DNA from: Paralichthys olivaceus
Lineage: Eukaryota; Chordata; Actinopteri; Pleuronectiformes; Paralichthyidae
Direction: 5' to 3'
Length of the DNA stretch: 64,000 nt
Assembly: GCF_024713975.1 (NCBI RefSeq)
Contig: NC_091098.1
Coordinates: 13,192,316-13,256,315 of the forward strand
How positions within the stretch are numbered: position 1 is the first letter of the stretch; each line of letters begins with the position of its first letter. The position numbers and the translations under genes were made by a program. The notes beneath the pieces are model-generated. The model was not told the origin of the DNA. It did not search any database and saw only the letters and a program-made list of their open reading frames with translations. Below are positions 1 through 29,757 of the stretch, piece by piece.

Positions 1-1047
1 ATCCTAGCTTCCAAAACAGGTTTGTGGTTAAAGGAAATCATTTCCTGTACAGTTAAGGTCAGCAAGGTCAAGTTAGGTACAGTGTCATTTTGAAGAGACC
101 ATGTTGAGGTGAGATGTCAGTGGCTCTGAAGAACAGACGTTTGATGGTGCGCTCCTACGATGGTGGTTCTGGTGTTCATGCTACATTCTCTCATGATCCG
201 TTCACTTCACCTAAGAGAGGGTCATTTGTCCATGAGGCGCTTCTGAGGATCTGGACATGAGGCCATGCACACATGAAGTAAATTCACTCATTGAAGTCAG
301 TTGGGAGAATTGTGTAAAAGGAACTGAACATACTGTATCTTGGTAAACCACTGCTCATCTTCCTACTGTACTCAAAAGGAAGCTAACATTTAGGATTAGT
401 TTATGTTTAGCTACATCCTTATTAGATATCCCAGTTCTGAACTTCATCTACAAGCACCGACCGTGCGTGTGTTCTGGGACACCAGCATACATTTTGTGGA
501 CTCAGATTCATCATTGTCACAGTCTTCACAGATAAAACTCAAAGAGAGCTAGCAATTTCATCAGAACCCACCCCCACTCTCCCAAATGTATCACCCTCCC
601 TCCCGCCCCAAATAATTCTAAGTCTTTAATGAAGCTGATGTACACAGTATTACAAAACAAAATGAGAACAGTAAAGTAAAATGATCAGTGAAGTGGATGT
701 TTGCACCTCCCTAGTAAACCTGTTGGTGAAAACGTATTCTTGCAGCATTAAAATGCGTTAACTAACTCTTGTTAAATATATGTATATATTTTGATATATA
801 TATACACAAACTCATGAGAAAAAACTTAAAAGTCTTAACTTTATTATGTTTTATTTTTAGAACCATGAAAATGGTTTTGAGACAAAAGGGGTAACTGCAA
901 ATAAAAAAAATTTAATCAGGTCTCCTTTTTTCCATTCATAATGTTTTTTTGTTGTCATTGGTAGAAGTGACACTGAATTCAGACGATTTGGACCGATCCC
1001 TTGATGATGGTTAGCAGGCCGTTTCAGCCATTGGAGGTGTGCGGTCC
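1..1047 (-). other. ube4b 3' UTR and downstream DNA
   Basis: Non-coding. The part next to the stop codon must include the ube4b 3' UTR. The rest is AT-rich, with short TA runs near 777-803. No further gene, repeat family or RNA is recognised up to the left edge. Confidence 0.6.
840..855 (-). terminator. Candidate ube4b polyadenylation signals
   Basis: Two AATAAA hexamers on the minus strand (840-845 and 850-855) lie about 195-205 nt past the ube4b stop. They are the first ones met downstream of the stop. Position is the only support; a longer 3' UTR is equally possible. Confidence 0.35.
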
Positions 1048-17287
<16,240 letters not shown>

Positions 17288-17640
17288 CGCAGCTAAGTTA
17301 GCTAGCTATTTCACTTTCAACTGCCTCACTGTGTGCCAGCCAGAGCCAGCTAGCTAGCCTGTGTTGGGACTAAATATGCATAGTCGAAGTCGTTGAACGA
17401 ATACGTGTCAGTCTTGATTGTCTTCAAGATAGAAACGAGGACAGAAGTGTGCGGACGTCGGTGAGACACGGTTCCTCTTGAAAGTCTCTCGTTTGCTGGT
17501 TTTCTAGGCAGAGTGTAACAAAAAGAAAAGTAGCTGTCTATTATACGTCAAAATACAACAGCGGCCATTTTGGTTCTACAGTGCGTCACGTGACTTAAGA
17601 GCACAGGGGGAGTTGTGTGAGGACTCACTGTGGCACATAT
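17288..17640 (-). promoter_or_regulatory. ube4b promoter / 5' UTR
   Basis: The region upstream of the ube4b ATG contains GCTAGC-rich sequence typical of fish first exons, then GCGGCCATTTTGG (17561-17573), close to a YY1 site in reverse orientation, and a palindromic E-box, GTCACGTGAC, at 17585-17594. YY1 sites just downstream of the start and CACGTG boxes are common in housekeeping promoters. The transcription start is not mapped; it probably lies between 17300 and 17580. Confidence 0.5.
17585..17594. promoter_or_regulatory. Palindromic E-box GTCACGTGAC
   Basis: A perfect 10-bp palindrome matching the USF/MYC/TFE-type E-box and the CLEAR consensus (GTCACGTGAC). It is about 300 bp upstream of the ube4b ATG. 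Occupancy is inference. Confidence 0.5.
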
Positions 17641-18367
17641 ACTCTTAACTTATAAATAAAGACGTTTCTCTCAGAAGACAACGACACACTCTGTTTTATT
17701 CATTCAACTAAAAGTGTGCATGAACCAGCAATCGGTTTTATTGGACTCACTTCCTGACTGGGATGAATAATAATAATATTAATAATAATAATTTATTTCA
17801 CAAAAAAGAAAAGAAAAGAAACAACTTGCTTTAGAACACTTCAGATTCTTTTCAAAACCATTTTTATTTCACAAAATTCCAAAACAAGATTTTATTCCGG
17901 ACATAATGCACCTCACTTTTGCTGCACATTGAGTATTTGCATAAATCTGAGATTTTGATTTTACATATAGCTCAACCAAATGCCAGAATAAGAGCAAAAA
18001 GCCACCTCAAAGAAAATGCATCTATTGTGTATATATATTGTAATTTGTACAAAAAAGGTTTCTGAGAAACAAAAAGTTTCAGAGGCTGGTTATACAGGCT
18101 TTTTTTCAGCCAGCTGAAAGGTGCAATAAACATGCCTGATGCTCTTCATTCTGTATATTTATTACTTGAGGCCAGCACCAGCAAGCTACAGACCTGTGTA
18201 GTCTGACTAAAGTAATGCAGGGATGCCATCTACTGGTGTATATCCACACTGATGTCTAGTTACAGAGAAAATACCACAACCTGAATTTTTACAACATTTC
18301 TTTTGTTGTAGTTCAGTGAATCTGACACACAGTGTCATTCATCACCTAATACAACTCTCTGTCTTCT
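17641..18367 (-). other. rbp7 3' UTR and rbp7-ube4b spacer
   Basis: Only about 1.1 kb separates the rbp7 stop from the ube4b ATG. A minus-strand AATAAA at 18158-18163 could end rbp7 about 205 nt past its stop. The stretch near 17764-17800 is an AAT-type low-complexity run. Nothing else is recognised. Confidence 0.5.
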
Positions 18368-19347
18368 TCAGTCCGACGCATTCTTCTTAAAAACCTGCTT
18401 GCAGACTTCTCCTTCACAGTACAACTCCTGTGGGCAAAGGGTCACAGAAATATTGAATTACTGCAATGTCATAACATTGTACAAGAAATATAAATGTGGG
18501 TAAGTTATTCAGTATTTAGTTTTGTGTTTTATATAGAATTGCCTGTGTTTATATTCTTACCAGATGCAGCTTGTTGTCTTCGATCCAGTGAGTCCAGCCG
18601 CGGCCGTTCTTCTCTCCACTTTGTTCACACACCAGTTTATTCCCCTCCCATGTCACCTGTGACTGCAGAGAGTGAGACAGGGATTAAACCACAACACAGA
18701 GCAGGTTCAGCAGCCCAATACAAGTTAAAACACATTACGAAACACGTGCAATCATTTTGTCCCATCCATCCTCACCTTCATGTGTCTGTTGTCCAGTCCC
18801 TTGGTGAACTCCTCAAACTCCTGGCCCACCAGAAAGGAGAGAGTGTAAGTTCGGAGGGGGCTTAGCGTTTTGATGATAAAATGGTCTCCCTGCTGCTCAA
18901 TCATCTTCTTCAACTTCACCTTCAGAGCAATTTTTCTTAAGCAAGGGCTGATGCCTGAAATAGCAAAGTGGTGTTTTGCCTGAATTTACAAATCTTCTTT
19001 GACAAACTCACCCAAAGGCAACAACCCACATTTTCTCCCTCACATTGTCTCATGCATACCATAAATAGCACTGATACAACAACACAGCCAAATGTGTTTT
19101 TTTCCCAGATTAGCAACGCATCTCAAACCCAGGGCTGTATTTAATCTTGTATTATGTTGTATCTCCATGCATTTCACAGCACAATTCGACTTTTACAGAT
19201 TGAAATGCAAATATCTCAAGTCTTTCAATACACAGAATAATGTTTGAATAAAATAAAAGGTTTTCAGGTCTTACCCAGTGCAATCATGTAGCCCTCAAAG
19301 TTGACATTGCTGATGATGTCCCATGTGCCACAGAGGCTGGTAGGCAT
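18368..19347 (-). CDS. rbp7: Retinol-binding protein 7 (cellular, CRBP-IV type)
   Basis: Four exons, 19275-19347, 18776-18954, 18561-18662 and 18368-18427, splice to 414 nt (137 aa). The exon layout is the classic one of the intracellular lipid-binding protein family. The product is a cytosolic beta-barrel retinol carrier. It starts [13 protein letters not shown], carries [18 protein letters not shown] and [10 protein letters not shown], and ends [12 protein letters not shown]. Lys-41 (Lys-40 of mature CRBPs) is kept. The position that is Gln-108 in RBP1/RBP2 is His (WTHW), as in RBP7, which supports the rbp7 call over rbp1 or rbp2. It lies head-to-tail with ube4b and nmnat1, as in human. Confidence 0.93.
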
Positions 19348-19520
19348 TTTGTTGACCCCTTTGATTCCTCCTGAGATGTGCGTGTGAATACAATGTGATC
19401 CTCAAACTTCTTCTGGGGTGATGAGTCCTGAAAAGAGGCTGAGACTATTCTGTTTTGTGAGAGACCTGCAGGAATAAAGTCAGGAGTGTCCTAAAATCTC
19501 ATTCGCTCATGTGAGGATGA

Positions 19521-19527
19521 GGGCGGG
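19521..19527. promoter_or_regulatory. GC box upstream of rbp7
   Basis: GGGCGGG, an SP1-type GC box, lies about 175 bp upstream of the rbp7 ATG. It is a single short motif, so support is weak. Confidence 0.3.
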
Positions 19528-19639
19528 ACTCACACCAGTGCCAGGGTGTAAAAAGGGGGAAGCCAGACGTGTCCGACTGGTTCCACTGTGCAGTTCCCTG
19601 TAATAATAAATAAAGTCACAGATCGAAAGGACACACCTG

Positions 19640-19925
19640 CACACAAACTTAGTTGACACACACGTGGAACAAGCTCCCAGACAACTGGAAGTGCAACTCC
19701 CAGTTCTTTAAAATCAATGCTGAAGTCTTTCCTGTTTGCCACAGCCTTTTATTAAATCAAATATTTACTATTTTCTTACACAGTTATACATTTTTTTTCA
19801 CCTTACTTTTATTTCTTATTATTTTATCAGTTTATTAATATTTAATTTTTTTTTATTTCTTTCTAAATGCTTTTACATTTTCTCACAATGCCTGTCATAT
19901 CTTATAAAGCACTTTGAACTGCCTT
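19640..19925 (+). mobile_element. LINE 3'-end fragment (L2/Rex1-like)
   Basis: Plus-strand wording TGGAACAAGCTCCCAGACAA encodes WNKLPDNW, followed by a frame typical of the extreme C-terminus of L2/CR1/Rex-type reverse transcriptase ORFs. Further on is TTATAAAGCACTTTGAACTG, the usual fish LINE tail. The copy is 5'-truncated and inactive. Family assignment is by eye. Confidence 0.6.
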
Positions 19926-20735
19926 GCTGATTTCCCACAAAGATTATTTAAGATAAATTGCTATTAAGTTTTTTCTTTTTTATCCAACACATTTTAAGAA
20001 ACAGCGGATAGATGTGCGTACACTGTATGAATCTAGCAACTCAAAACCTTTATGTTAAAAACCAAGAATACAGCAAAAGATGGATAAGAAACAAACTGAA
20101 GCAGTAAATATTCATATTTCAATTCAAATGAGAAGTTTTTTTCATGTGTGTGTGTGTGCAGTTTGATGAACATGACAAACATCTGCATACAAGGTCAAAA
20201 GAAGTTAACATTGGCAGTTACTTTGTGTGTGCGTGTGGGGAATGTTTTGATTCGTCTCCATTTTGACCAGAAATCAAACACATTGTCAAACACACAAGAT
20301 ATGTTTTCCTCCTTCCGTCAACTGCTCACAATGTTACTCACAAAAACTAGTCCGGGTTGTTTTCCGGCCAGGACACTGCATGTGCGCAGATTCTGTCTTC
20401 AGCATGTGAGAGAGATATCAAACATACAGTAGCTTGTGTTTGACTGAGAATCAGCCACAGTCTTAACCCCTGATACTTTGCATTGGACCTTTTAATATTC
20501 AGGTTTTTGATCTTATCCATTATTCAATACCATTATTGCAACAATAAAAGGCAAATTAATTATGCACCAACTCTGATACTTATGTGATGTAATCAGGCAT
20601 TGTTTCATTTAAACACAGCTCTCAAAGTGAATCTTTTAAGTCAGTTGCAATTTGCAAATTCAGCTGTTGATGATTACCCCGAAAGTTGAGTTAACTGTTG
20701 TGACGAGCAGCATCTTAATCAAAAACCAAAAGGTG

Positions 20736-21090
20736 TCAATTTGGCACTTCCTTCCCTGAGGATGTTGGGATTGACAATAGTATCTTAACAACAATGAAGG
20801 GCTCAATGTGGACAACAAAGAGGGATGTTTATTTGATTTGCAGTGAATACAAATCACACCTTCATTTTTAGATCTGCAGCACCATGTAAAGATTTGAATG
20901 AGTTGAGAAGTGGAAAAATTAAAAGTGATAAAGCAAATAAAATGGTTTGCATTTTCTTTTTCTTTTTTTTCATATTGTTTAGTGCCAAACATTAATGTAT
21001 GTGGGCTGTATCATACAAAATAGTGAATCCATAACGACACAGCAGATTAATATACTAAAATGAACAAGTTCAGCTCGATTATCCTTGATA
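20736..21090. repeat. Duplicated block, copy 1
   Basis: The segment starting TTGGCACTTCCTTCCCTGAG matches 22329-22650 in the same orientation along about 320 bp. Shared words include ACAAAGAGGGATGTTTATTT, AAATCACACCTTCATTTT, AGATCTGCAGCACCA and GACACAGCAGATT. The copies have diverged moderately and contain small indels. The nature of the block (old element, exon remnant or conserved non-coding DNA) is unknown. No long open frame is shared. Confidence 0.8.
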
Positions 21091-21129
21091 ATAATTGACT
21101 CCAGGACATTTATACACAAGTCAATCTAA

Positions 21130-21660
21130 AGAAAAGTGTAATAATAATAGCACTTATCAAAATGTGGTTAGAATGTGCTTCACAAATTAAAACAATCAGA
21201 TAAAACACAAAGATAAAGAAGATAATAAAAGAATAAAAACTGAACTCAGGTCAAATCTGGTAAAGCAATGTGATAAAAATGTGTTTTGAGCGTAGATTTT
21301 AAAAAGGCCACTCACTCCGGTACTAAAATCCCTTGGGTGGAATGATCCAAAGCCTTGGGGCAATTATCTCAAAGTCTGTGCCCCGTTGAGTCTTGAGTTT
21401 GGGACAGACAGTAGACCCTGGGGAGTGCAAACAGGGTTATACAGGGATAAAAGATCTGAAATATATTGTGGAGTGAGCCCATGTGGTGCCTTGTAATTAA
21501 AAGTACCATAAAATCAATTCTACAATGTACTGGAAGCCAGTGTGATGAGGCTAAAACTGGGTGTGCAAACCTGCAAGCTCTGTTTAAAAGCCTGGCAGCT
21601 GAGTTCCGTTCACTCCCCACTTTGCTTGTCAGGCCTCTGCTGTACATCAGAGCCACACGA
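21130..21660 (-). mobile_element. LINE fragment with reverse-transcriptase C-terminus (L2/Rex1-like)
   Basis: On the minus strand a decayed frame contains HPVLASSHWLPVHCRIDF and later PRLW, which is the conserved stretch just downstream of the RT domain in L2/Rex1-type LINEs. It ends with GTGAAGCACATTC and a short TTA-rich tail. Stops and frameshifts are present, so it is dead. The orientation is opposite to the LINE piece at 19640-19925. Confidence 0.75.
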
Positions 21661-22328
21661 GCTCACAGGGAAACTGACCAACTGTTTGTGTTTCAAGCAG
21701 GAGTGTCTGTGTTGACCATTGTCAAAAGTAAAAGTTTCTCGATGGATCACAGAGGTGATTCAGCAGGCCCACAACAGGGCAGGAGTATCAGTGCCACCAG
21801 AAGTTGTAGCAGTTGGTTGGTTCAGTTTTTGTTCTGCGTCAGTGAATTTTATAATTTCTGTTCCAATTTGATTCATGTTTGCAAAGACAAACAGAGGTGA
21901 TGCTTTTATGGGTGGATAAAGTCTGATCACTGATAAAGGAGCTTCAAACAGGTACATTACACATTCTTAATTAGATATGTTCCTTTTTTTCAGCACAGTT
22001 AAATCAATAGAGCTTTGGGTAAACCCAGGGTGTTAACTCATGAGTAACAATTACTTCGGCTGTGCTGAAGCAGATCTGGTTTCATTAAGTGTGACTCAGC
22101 ATTTGAGAAAAACTGTATTGATGAGAATGATTAATACTGTTTGATAGAATGTTTAAATTTCATCCTGATTTGCTGCAGGTGAACCTTTAATTGTGGTTGA
22201 CGCTGAAATGATTGTTAAAATCGTTTTCAGAAACTGAGTGCACGTGGAGACTTTAGAAATGTGTTTTAATAAACCTCCTGACTTCGCTGTCACAATGTCC
22301 CATTTCATCGTTAAACATTCTAACTTGA

Positions 22329-22650
22329 CTTGGCACTTCCTTCATTGAGGATGTCTGGAGTGACAATAACATTGTATCAGCAATGAAAAGCTAGCAAGGT
22401 AGGAGACAAAGAGGGATGTTTATTTCATTTCCCATGAATATAAATCACACCTTCATTTTCAGATCTGCAGCACCAAGTAAAGATCTGATTGATGTGTTGA
22501 GAAGAGCAAAATGAAACATGGTAGAGCAAGTAAAAAGCCTCACATTTGTTTCGATCTTGCTCATATTAAACCAAATGTATGTGGCTGTTTCATCCAAAGT
22601 TCAATAAAGACACAGCAGATTTATGACATTAAGATTATCTCAAAGTCAGT
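22329..22650. repeat. Duplicated block, copy 2
   Basis: Direct repeat of 20736-21090, about 1.6 kb further right. It starts TTGGCACTTCCTTCATTGAG and includes the same AGATCTGCAGCACCA and GACACAGCAGATT words. A LINE fragment (21130-21660) lies between the copies. Confidence 0.8.
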
Positions 22651-22735
22651 TACATTACACTCAGTTATTCTGATCTTGACAAGCTACTTGTGTGTATACA
22701 CAAAAGTCTAACTATTTCTAAATCACTTAACTTAA

Positions 22736-23057
22736 AGGTACAGTGGGTAGAATTTTCTAATATCTAGTGTTGAAATTGCATGTTGCAGCTGGATACCCCT
22801 CATCTCACCCTCTCCTTCCAAACATGACAGAGAACCTGTGGAAGCCTTCAGTTGTCATAAAAACTCAAAAGGGCTTTAGTTTGTCCAGTCTGGACTAATG
22901 TAAAAAACATGGCAGCCTCCGTAGAGAGGTGTTTAAATATAAAGGGCCTTTTCTGGGGGAAAGAAAACTACAATTCATACAATTTAGATGAAACGATTAT
23001 TCTAAATGAAATTTCTCCCAATGGTTCACTTTCACCTAAATCTTACACACTGGACCT
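22736..23057. mobile_element. TTAA-flanked MITE, element A
   Basis: A 322-bp non-coding element bounded by TTAA at 22732-22735 and 23058-23061. The left end reads AGGTACAGTGGGTAGAATTT and the right end in reverse complement reads AGGTCCAGTGTGTAAGATTT, which are imperfect terminal inverted repeats. TTAA target duplication is characteristic of piggyBac-type transposons, so a non-autonomous piggyBac-like element is inferred. A partial relative in inverted orientation lies in an lzic intron (30727-30890). Confidence 0.75.
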
Positions 23058-23061
23058 TTAA

Positions 23062-23310
23062 GCCAATTTCAGAGATGACCTCTGGGTAAAATCCAGAGGA
23101 CTTTACCCCCAGTTTGCCTTTCCCATCCACCGGGGAATCCCCTGCTGTGTTCACACATTGACTTTCCTGGATTTCTATGGACTTTATACTTGGAGGCCAT
23201 GCAGAGAAAGTCAGCAGAAACTGCGGAACGTCTCACTCGGACTTTTGCGTTCACACATGCACCTCCTCTGGAGGAAATACGGAGGATCTGCGGAAATGTC
23301 TGAAAGCAGC
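23062..23310. mobile_element. MITE, element B, abutting element A
   Basis: Begins right after the TTAA that closes element A. Its left end (TTTCAGAGATGACCTCTGGG) and right end (GGAAATGTCTGAAAGCAGC) match, inverted, the ends of the 512-bp copy at 59646-60157. Internal words such as CACCTCCTCTGGAGG and GCAGAAACTGCGG are shared. It is shorter than the other copy. The right flanking tetramer is TTCA instead of TTAA. Confidence 0.7.
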
Positions 23311-23492
23311 TTCAGAGAAATCTGTGAAAAGTCATCTAAAAAACACACGTGCAGCATAAGAATACACTACTGTGTAGAGCAGGCACTTGTGGAAGCATAA
23401 ATAAACGGATATGTTTTCAATTCACAGTAAACCGACTGTGGTCGGTGTAAACAGCTCACGCTTCTGTTTTTCTAGCTGCAGCAGTAATTTCC

Positions 23493-26905
<3,413 letters not shown>

Positions 26906-27360
26906 TCATTATACTCCCACGATTATTGATACTATAGAAGGAAAAAGACACAACAAACAATATATAGCCAATATATAGCTAATAATGTACAGTAGCTTAT
27001 GGACTAAAATGTATTATTATCATCAACATCCAGTTTTTATAGTGTAACGCTTGGCTATTAAAAAATAATTTATGTCAACTATTCTATTTAGCTGACTTAT
27101 AATGGAGGGTTGGTCAGTGGATTTGTGTTTCCTGTCATCATCAGCAGTGTATCTGTGTGGGACTTTTATTGTGAAGGGTCACCGACCTAAGTTGTTCTGT
27201 TTTGGGAGAAGTGTTGACGAGTTGTGAAAGAGTAACCAGGTAAACTGTCCTGGTTCAGGCCACGTTCTTCATGTCCTCATCATACTGTGACCTCTCAGTA
27301 CAGGTGAACTACACCCTCGGCTACATTTATAATGGTTAATATGAAGAGAGAGGGATGGAG

Positions 27361-27362
<2 letters not shown>

Positions 27363-27440
<78 letters not shown>
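27363..27440 (+). repeat. (GT)39 microsatellite
   Basis: Uninterrupted GT dinucleotide run of 78 bp, the longest in the window. The His-Thr and Cys-Val open frames across it are artefacts. Confidence 0.98.
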
Positions 27441-27441
<1 letters not shown>

Positions 27442-27723
27442 AGTGGAGCTGGTCAGAAACTGAAAGTAATCCCTGATTGCTCCTCTCTCTGTGAACTCCT
27501 CGTTGGTGGCCATAAGATCGTTGAGTCAGTTCCCTCTTCTCAACTAACGTTCCAATGGCTCGCGCACTCAAATGACGTGACTCGTGAGGACTCACGTTAG
27601 ATATCGTAGTGTTACAATTCTAACGGTTATGAAATCGTCACGATATCGTTGAATCGGTTACACACACACACGTACAAAGCAGCTCTGCTTCACCGAGTGA
27701 ATTACAAAGAATTGAAACGACAC

Positions 27724-27789
27724 AACGTCATTAAAACCTGTAAACAGACAGGAACGTTAGCTTCTTCTGTAGCCAGGGAACATTAGCTA
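27724..27789. repeat. Duplicated upstream block, copy 1
   Basis: AACGTCATTAAAACCTGTAA followed by TAGCCAGGGAACATTAGCT matches 29384-29452 with a few substitutions and indels. A retroelement remnant lies between the two copies. Confidence 0.7.
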
Positions 27790-27812
27790 AGTAAGGGCAA
27801 GCTCGTAGAGGC

Positions 27813-27820
27813 ACTTCCGG
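27813..27820 (-). promoter_or_regulatory. ETS/GABPA-type site, candidate nmnat1 promoter
   Basis: CCGGAAGT on the minus strand, about 1.0 kb upstream of the nmnat1 ATG. It is a core ETS motif often found close to CpG-poor housekeeping starts. Single-motif evidence only. Confidence 0.35.
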
Positions 27821-28446
27821 TGACAACAGAAATCTACACGGTCACATCACCAACAATCTTATGATCGTTTTTGCACTTATATCAATTATCAATTCATCAA
27901 TCTCACTTAACAATCACCGGAACACATACTGTACCTCTCACAGTCAAATACAGCGCAGACTGACAGGGACAGGAACCGACGCAGTACATCCGCTAACCTT
28001 CAAAATAAGATACATTTCAAAAATAAGTAATAAGAGCACAAAAATGCAAACTCATACCCTAATCCCCAAATTTAGAAAAATCAACATGGGAACAGTACAA
28101 CTGGTGAGGGTGAAATGAATACATATTATAAAAGAACACTATCATGAAGAAAATAATAAATGTACTGAAGGCAATAACAAGGAGAACAATGTTCACATTC
28201 ACTCAGTCAGAGGAATATAATTCCCTAACACGGCATATACAGCTACTTATGAAATAAGAGAATTAAGAGAAAACAGAAGCTGATCAGGCTACTGCTTCTC
28301 TTAGTTGATATGATGCCTTTTACACCAGATAGAATCTTGCCACTCAATCCCACTAGTGTGAACATTGCCTGAGGCAATTAAAAAGAAATACATATAGTGA
28401 ATAAAATTACAACACAGTACTCATGACTATATTTCTTTGGCTCTGT

Positions 28447-29230
28447 TTAGAACAAAGTCAATAAAGACTGAGACTTTCTACTAAACCCATTTACAATACC
28501 CCTTGGAAGAGGTTTTTGCACCTTACTCAGTCGAGTAACTGCCCGAACAATCATGCCTGTGCGTGTTCTGACCATATGTCTCTTAAGCTCTGGATCTTGT
28601 GTTAGTATCTGACTATCAGTCACTGTTATGGGTAAAATGATGTTGCAGGGCCCTGTCTCATCTTGGTCCAGAACGCTGACTAAAGGGTAATGGTGAGTAT
28701 CATTCATGCATGACTCAAAAAGCCCACTGGAACCAGGTGAGTCTCTCAGGGGTAATGCTTCCTCTCTTTGTCCTTTGCTTCCACTTTTAGCAGGGTCAGG
28801 CTGGGAGCTTTCATGTGTCATCTGGCCAGAGCCTCTGGTTGGGGAGTATGACATCTCATTCTCCATTCTAACTCTATCAACTTCCAATGACTCACAGTCA
28901 ATGTCAGATGACATGCATGAGCAGTCCACAGGAGTTTCTTCTGCAAAGCCACTCAAGGTGTCAGGTGGCGGAGGCTGAAACTCATGACCTCATTTGAGGT
29001 GCGCGAGTCTGGTTCCCCGTTGGTTTGTTCTGGGATGGGTAGGAAGCTCACATCCAATATCAAGATGCACAACCAATGCACAACCTTGGTTTTTACACTC
29101 TAGTCTGTGATTTTATAGATGTGAGTCTGGGGATTATGATCCACAACTGTATAGTTTGTGGGTTCCCATTTATTTGCCAGCTTACTCTTTCCCATATCTG
29201 CTTTATTGGCAATCCAACTCCAGGATGTGA
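28447..29230 (-). mobile_element. Ty3/gypsy-like LTR retrotransposon remnant (integrase C-terminal part)
   Basis: The minus strand from about 29220 down carries a decayed frame with the words KLANKWEP, NPQTHIYKI and KTKVVH, which resemble the C-terminal chromatin/DNA-binding end of fish Ty3/gypsy integrases. A stop and at least one frameshift (near 28990) interrupt it. It is followed by an open stretch of 169 codons (28447-28956) with RTRTGMIVRAVTRL near its end, similar to the tail of the same polyproteins. No RT, protease or LTR pair is seen nearby, so this is a truncated, inactive fragment. Assignment is from memory of the family. Confidence 0.65.
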
Positions 29231-29284
29231 GAGAGAGCAGTAAAACTGGGAACAAGAAAAACCTGTTAAAACCTATTAAACACC

Positions 29285-29540
29285 TATTTGATCATCTACC
29301 TTGAATAATAATATTAATAATTAATATTATTACAATAAATACGTATCAATTGAGTTTTAAGAAAACTAAAAAACGTTAAAAAACCGTCATTAAAATATTA
29401 GCTGTAAACCTAAAGGAACTTTAGCTTCATGTATAGCCAGGGAACATTAGCTTGACCGTTGCCACTAAGATGAACGTTACAGCGGTGAACACATGAACTT
29501 GGGGTGAAGATTATTTGATCATCTACCTTGAATAATAATA
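29285..29540. repeat. 28-bp direct repeat, 228 bp apart
   Basis: The 28-bp string starting ATTTGATCATCTACCTTGAA occurs identically at 29285-29312 and 29513-29540. Both are followed by AAT-rich low-complexity DNA, consistent with a small tandem duplication. Confidence 0.85.
29384..29452. repeat. Duplicated upstream block, copy 2
   Basis: Same orientation as 27724-27789; it shares CGTCATTAAAA, GTAAAC and TAGCCAGGGAACATTAGCT. It lies in the lzic-side half of the nmnat1-lzic intergenic region. Confidence 0.7.
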
Positions 29541-29582
29541 ATAATGATAGTAATAACAACAACAACAACAACAATAATAAAA
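29541..29582. repeat. AAT/AAC trinucleotide low-complexity run
   Basis: A mix of AAT and AAC units following the second copy of the 28-bp repeat. Simple sequence. Confidence 0.85.
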
Positions 29583-29731
29583 GCAATGAATATTATTATG
29601 ATAAAAAATATTCTTTGAGTTAAAGTGTCAGCAGCAGCTCCATACCCTGCTTCCTGTGTTCTTCTTCTTATGTTATTTATTTGCAGTAGACAAACTAGCT
29701 TATAGGTGTAGGATCAGTGCTTCCTGTGTTG

Positions 29732-29739
29732 TGACGTCA
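29732..29739. promoter_or_regulatory. CRE palindrome TGACGTCA, lzic promoter
   Basis: A full CREB/ATF consensus TGACGTCA about 0.5 kb upstream of the lzic ATG, 18 bp before a CCAAT box in reverse orientation (ATTGG at 29758-29762). Such pairs mark CpG-type housekeeping promoters. Binding is inferred. Confidence 0.5.
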
Positions 29740-29757
29740 GGGACAACGTTGAACCTG

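Noticed and set aside
21466..21900. 144-codon plus-strand open frame
   Set aside because: Mostly antisense to the LINE fragment at 21130-21660.
23069..23400. Several overlapping 60-80 codon frames left of nmnat1
   Set aside because: They lie in or next to MITE element B, which is non-coding.
27295..27600. His-Thr and Cys-Val repeat proteins
   Set aside because: Translation of the (GT)39 microsatellite on both strands.
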